Shown one piece after another: positions 61,994 to 64,000 of a stretch of 64,000 nucleotides of DNA. The stretch spans positions 124,001 to 188,000 of the forward strand of contig NZ_CAKUOF010000002.1 in assembly GCF_934668725.1 (NCBI RefSeq), written 5' to 3'. The notes under the pieces were generated by a model that searched no databases, was not told the DNA's origin, and saw only the letters and a program-made list of their open reading frames with translations. Made by a program: the position numbers and the translations under genes. The first letter of the stretch is position 1. Every line of letters begins with the position of its first letter. The DNA comes from an uncultured Dysgonomonas sp. Its GTDB lineage: Bacteria > Bacteroidota > Bacteroidia > Bacteroidales > Dysgonomonadaceae.

Positions 61994-62542
61994 ATGATTA
62001 ATAGTATTATCGAAATGTTTCGCTGTCAGGCACGCGAGCATAAAACCATCTGTTCATTTTACTACAACCGCAATTACGAAATGGGGTCGGGCAACGAAGC
62101 TCATCCTCTTTTTGGGCTCGAAGATCCTCTTGCGGGGCGTAACAGCGGCAACACGTTTACCAATACGGTTAATTTTTCGGTTCTTTTTATTCCTAAAGAC
62201 GATGCAGAGGTTGCCAATCTTCAGAATATGGCATTTTCTATCGGGTTGAATATCTTGGAGCGCATCAAGTATGACGATACGGTGCCCGTTTCGGTACTCC
62301 CGTCGTGGTCATACCTTACCCTTCGTAATTACTATGACAATAATGCTTGCGGATGCAGGTTTACCGTAGAATTGGTACAACGCAACATGCAAAATTTATG
62401 TCTGATTGAAGAACAGTTCGACAGTAAAAATGAGTTTGCAACCTCGAAACCTCTGAACCATTTTGAATTGAAAACATCGGACACTTGCGAAACTTTTGTA
62501 AATAAACTACCCGTCTTTGATCTTAAAACCTCCAAGCGATGA
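61994..62542 (+). CDS. Phage head-tail completion-like protein
   Basis: 182 residues from ATG 61994; the frame can be extended to a TTG at 61937, but that runs through the phage motif. Sequence features: YYNRNYEMGSGNEAHPLFGL, NTVNFSVLFIPKDDAEVANL, and NYYDNNACGCRFTVELVQRN. It does not match a family I can name with certainty. Evidence for a phage role is the four-base overlap with the gp10-like gene that follows and the shared motif. In siphophages a tail terminator usually sits beside gp10-like proteins. Confidence 0.6.
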   Translation: MINSIIEMFRCQAREHKTICSFYYNRNYEMGSGNEAHPLFGLEDPLAGRNSGNTFTNTVNFSVLFIPKDDAEVANLQNMAFSIGLNILERIKYDDTVPVSVLPSWSYLTLRNYYDNNACGCRFTVELVQRNMQNLCLIEEQFDSKNEFATSKPLNHFELKTSDTCETFVNKLPVFDLKTSKR

Positions 62543-62976
62543 ATGATGCTACCCTGAAAGTTTTGAATGCTATGGCAGAAGATATTTTGTCATTGGTGCA
62601 TCTTATACTGGATAAAAATGGTTTAAAGAACAGTGCCTTGAGAGATGATGCAAGATGTGCGGTTGAGGATTTGAGTAATCCGGTAATCACTGTTCTTTTT
62701 AACGACTATGTTGAGTATATAGAAAACGGCAGAAAGGCAAATTCGGGAGAAGCACCTCCCATATCTGCCCTCAGGGAGTGGGCACACCGCAAAGGAATAC
62801 CCGCTACCAACGATGTTCTGTATGCCATTGCCGAGACAATTAAAAAACAAGGAATGGCTCCCCGTCCTGTCTTGGCTATGCTGGAGCAGCAGATCGACAA
62901 TTCTTTTTCGAACGAATGGTCAGATCAACTGTTTGGGGCAATAATGGAAGAATTAGAAGCTTTTTTTAACGATTAA
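62539..62976 (+). CDS. Phage gp10-like tail completion protein
   Basis: 145 residues. The central block is characteristic of HK97 gp10-type / minor capsid proteins: YVEYIENGRKANSGEAPPIS, ALREWAHRKGIPATNDVLYA, IAETIKKQGMAPRPVLAM. Helical ends. These proteins join head and tail. The start overlaps the previous stop (ATGA). Intact, with no other phage gene downstream. Confidence 0.75.
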   Translation: MNDATLKVLNAMAEDILSLVHLILDKNGLKNSALRDDARCAVEDLSNPVITVLFNDYVEYIENGRKANSGEAPPISALREWAHRKGIPATNDVLYAIAETIKKQGMAPRPVLAMLEQQIDNSFSNEWSDQLFGAIMEELEAFFND

Positions 62977-63123
62977 GGCGGAATCAAGTGCTCATACCTC
63001 ATGAAAAAATTCCCTATATTTATAGCTTGAAATAATTAAATGTTGCAGAATCTTTATTGCCCTGTAATTTATCTAGGTAAAGTAATAAAAAGTTTGTAAC
63101 CTAAAACCTAAAATCTTATTTGT

Positions 63124-64000
63124 ATGAACACAACCCTTTCAGCTATTGGTGAAAAATTTGCTTTCGAAGGAGCCGTAAAAGAAATACGTTCTCTGGGCGA
63201 AGGCCTTATCAATGATACCTTCTTTGTGGAAACCGAAGGATCGAGTCCCAATTATATTTTGCAATGTAAAAACAAGAATATCTTTCAGAATGTGCCTGCC
63301 ATGATGGAGAATATCCACAAGGTAACCACCCATCTTAAGAAGAAAATTACAGCTCACGGAGGCGATCCGTTGCGTGAGGCTCTAACTGTAACCCTTACCA
63401 AAGACGGTAAACTGTATTACGAAGACGAGCAGGGCGAATATTGGGCAGCTTGTCTTTTTATTGAAGATACTATCACTTATCAAAAAGCCGATTCTACGAT
63501 TTTAGCGGAACAGGGCGGACGTGGTATCGGTAAATTTCAGGCAATGCTCTCGGATATGAAAGAGCCTTTGACCGATATTCTTCCTGGCTTCCATAATATG
63601 CGTTTCCGTTTTAAACAATGGGATGAAATAATTGCGAAAGATCCTGTAGGACGTAAAGCCCGGGTACAAAAAGAGGTTGACTGGATAGAAAGCCGTCGTG
63701 ATGAAATGCTTGCCTTTTGGGCAAAAGCCGAATCGGGCGAACTGCCTACCCGTGTAACCCATAATGATACCAAAATAAGTAATATACTGTTCGATAAAAA
63801 CGAAAAGGTATTGTGTGTCATCGATCTGGATACTGTACTCAATAGTATCTGTCTGAATGATTATGGTGATGCAATACGCTCTTATACCAATGCTGCAGGC
63901 TTTGAAGACGAAGAAGACTTAAGCAAGGTATATGTGGATATGGCTATCTTTGAAGCCTATACGAAAGGATATCTGGCAGAAACAGTAGGTTTTCTTACTC
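63124..64000 (+). CDS. Aminoglycoside-phosphotransferase-family kinase, N-acetylhexosamine kinase-like (3' end outside window)
   Basis: At least 292 residues; continues past the window. THNDTKISNILFDKNEKVLC carries the Brenner-type HxDxxxxN motif and VIDLDTVL the metal-binding DxD. GLINDTFFVETEG is the glycine-loop start. The HNDTK form is that of N-acetylhexosamine 1-kinases (NahK-type), which phosphorylate GlcNAc/GalNAc, fitting with the GH20 enzyme in this window. The leader before it has a GTAATAAAAAGtttgtaACCT run like the AGGTC repeats elsewhere. Confidence 0.87.
   Translation, partial: MNTTLSAIGEKFAFEGAVKEIRSLGEGLINDTFFVETEGSSPNYILQCKNKNIFQNVPAMMENIHKVTTHLKKKITAHGGDPLREALTVTLTKDGKLYYEDEQGEYWAACLFIEDTITYQKADSTILAEQGGRGIGKFQAMLSDMKEPLTDILPGFHNMRFRFKQWDEIIAKDPVGRKARVQKEVDWIESRRDEMLAFWAKAESGELPTRVTHNDTKISNILFDKNEKVLCVIDLDTVLNSICLNDYGDAIRSYTNAAGFEDEEDLSKVYVDMAIFEAYTKGYLAETVGFLT

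Noticed and set aside
10944..62976. Tailocin or phage-derived bacteriocin
   Set aside because: Portal, capsid, protease/scaffold and connector genes are present and intact, so a DNA head is expected.
1..64000. CRISPR array, tRNA or rRNA genes
   Set aside because: I found no regular spacer-repeat pattern and no tRNA- or rRNA-like sequence.

Overview
The window looks like chromosome of a Bacteroidota (order Bacteroidales) bacterium; Dysgonomonas or a near relative is my guess from gene content, not a proven assignment. The evidence is AT-rich DNA, many promoters with the Bacteroidota -7 element TAnnTTTG, no convincing Shine-Dalgarno sites, many lipoproteins with an early Cys, a carboxypeptidase-regulatory-like TonB receptor, a T9SS-like sorting tail, and glycoside hydrolases (GH29, GH20, GH2, GH88, DUF2264/GH154) beside KduI.

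Layout. 1-10.6 kb: GH29 fucosidase (cut by the window edge), small lipoproteins, a CDF metal exporter, a frameshifted surface protein, GH20 hexosaminidase, an alpha/beta hydrolase and an MFS exporter. 10.9-12.6 kb: a phage portal/connector operon. 12.9-16 kb: a secreted C1q-like protein and a CPA2 antiporter. 16.3-23.3 kb: a uronate/galactoside operon (DUF2264, GH88, GH2, KduI). 23.6-34.3 kb: YARHG protein, HxlR plus DJ-1 pair, SUFU protein, ECF sigma factor, WG-repeat protein, papain-like YiiX enzyme, PafA-type phosphatase and a pyocin-knob-like secreted protein. 34.4-38.7 kb: phage lysis cassette and phage fibre/tube operon. 38.9-44.4 kb: TonB receptor, a GC-richer non-coding block, small regulators, carbonic anhydrase. 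44.5-47.3 kb: phage protease/scaffold, major capsid and tail tube. 47.5-55.8 kb: ordinary host genes. 56-58 kb: phage tape measure. 58-62 kb: small paralogous membrane proteins, PEGA lipoprotein, hydrolases. 62-63 kb: phage head-tail completion genes. 63.1 kb to the end: a hexosamine-kinase-like gene.

The main observation: 13 intact tailed-phage structural and lysis genes (portal, connector, protease/scaffold, capsid, two tube-like proteins, tape measure, two completion proteins, receptor-binding fibre, holin, GH19 endolysin, DUF6808 protein) are not in one prophage. They form six short operons spread over about 52 kb with many ordinary host genes between them. No terminase, integrase, replication gene or repressor is seen in the window. 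All six operons start just downstream of the same motif, TTTATCTAT(A), and none has the usual TAnnTTTG element that I find before many host genes. This is what a dispersed, co-regulated, domesticated phage particle, such as a gene transfer agent, would look like. The particle's function is inference; the dispersal and the shared motif are read directly from the sequence.
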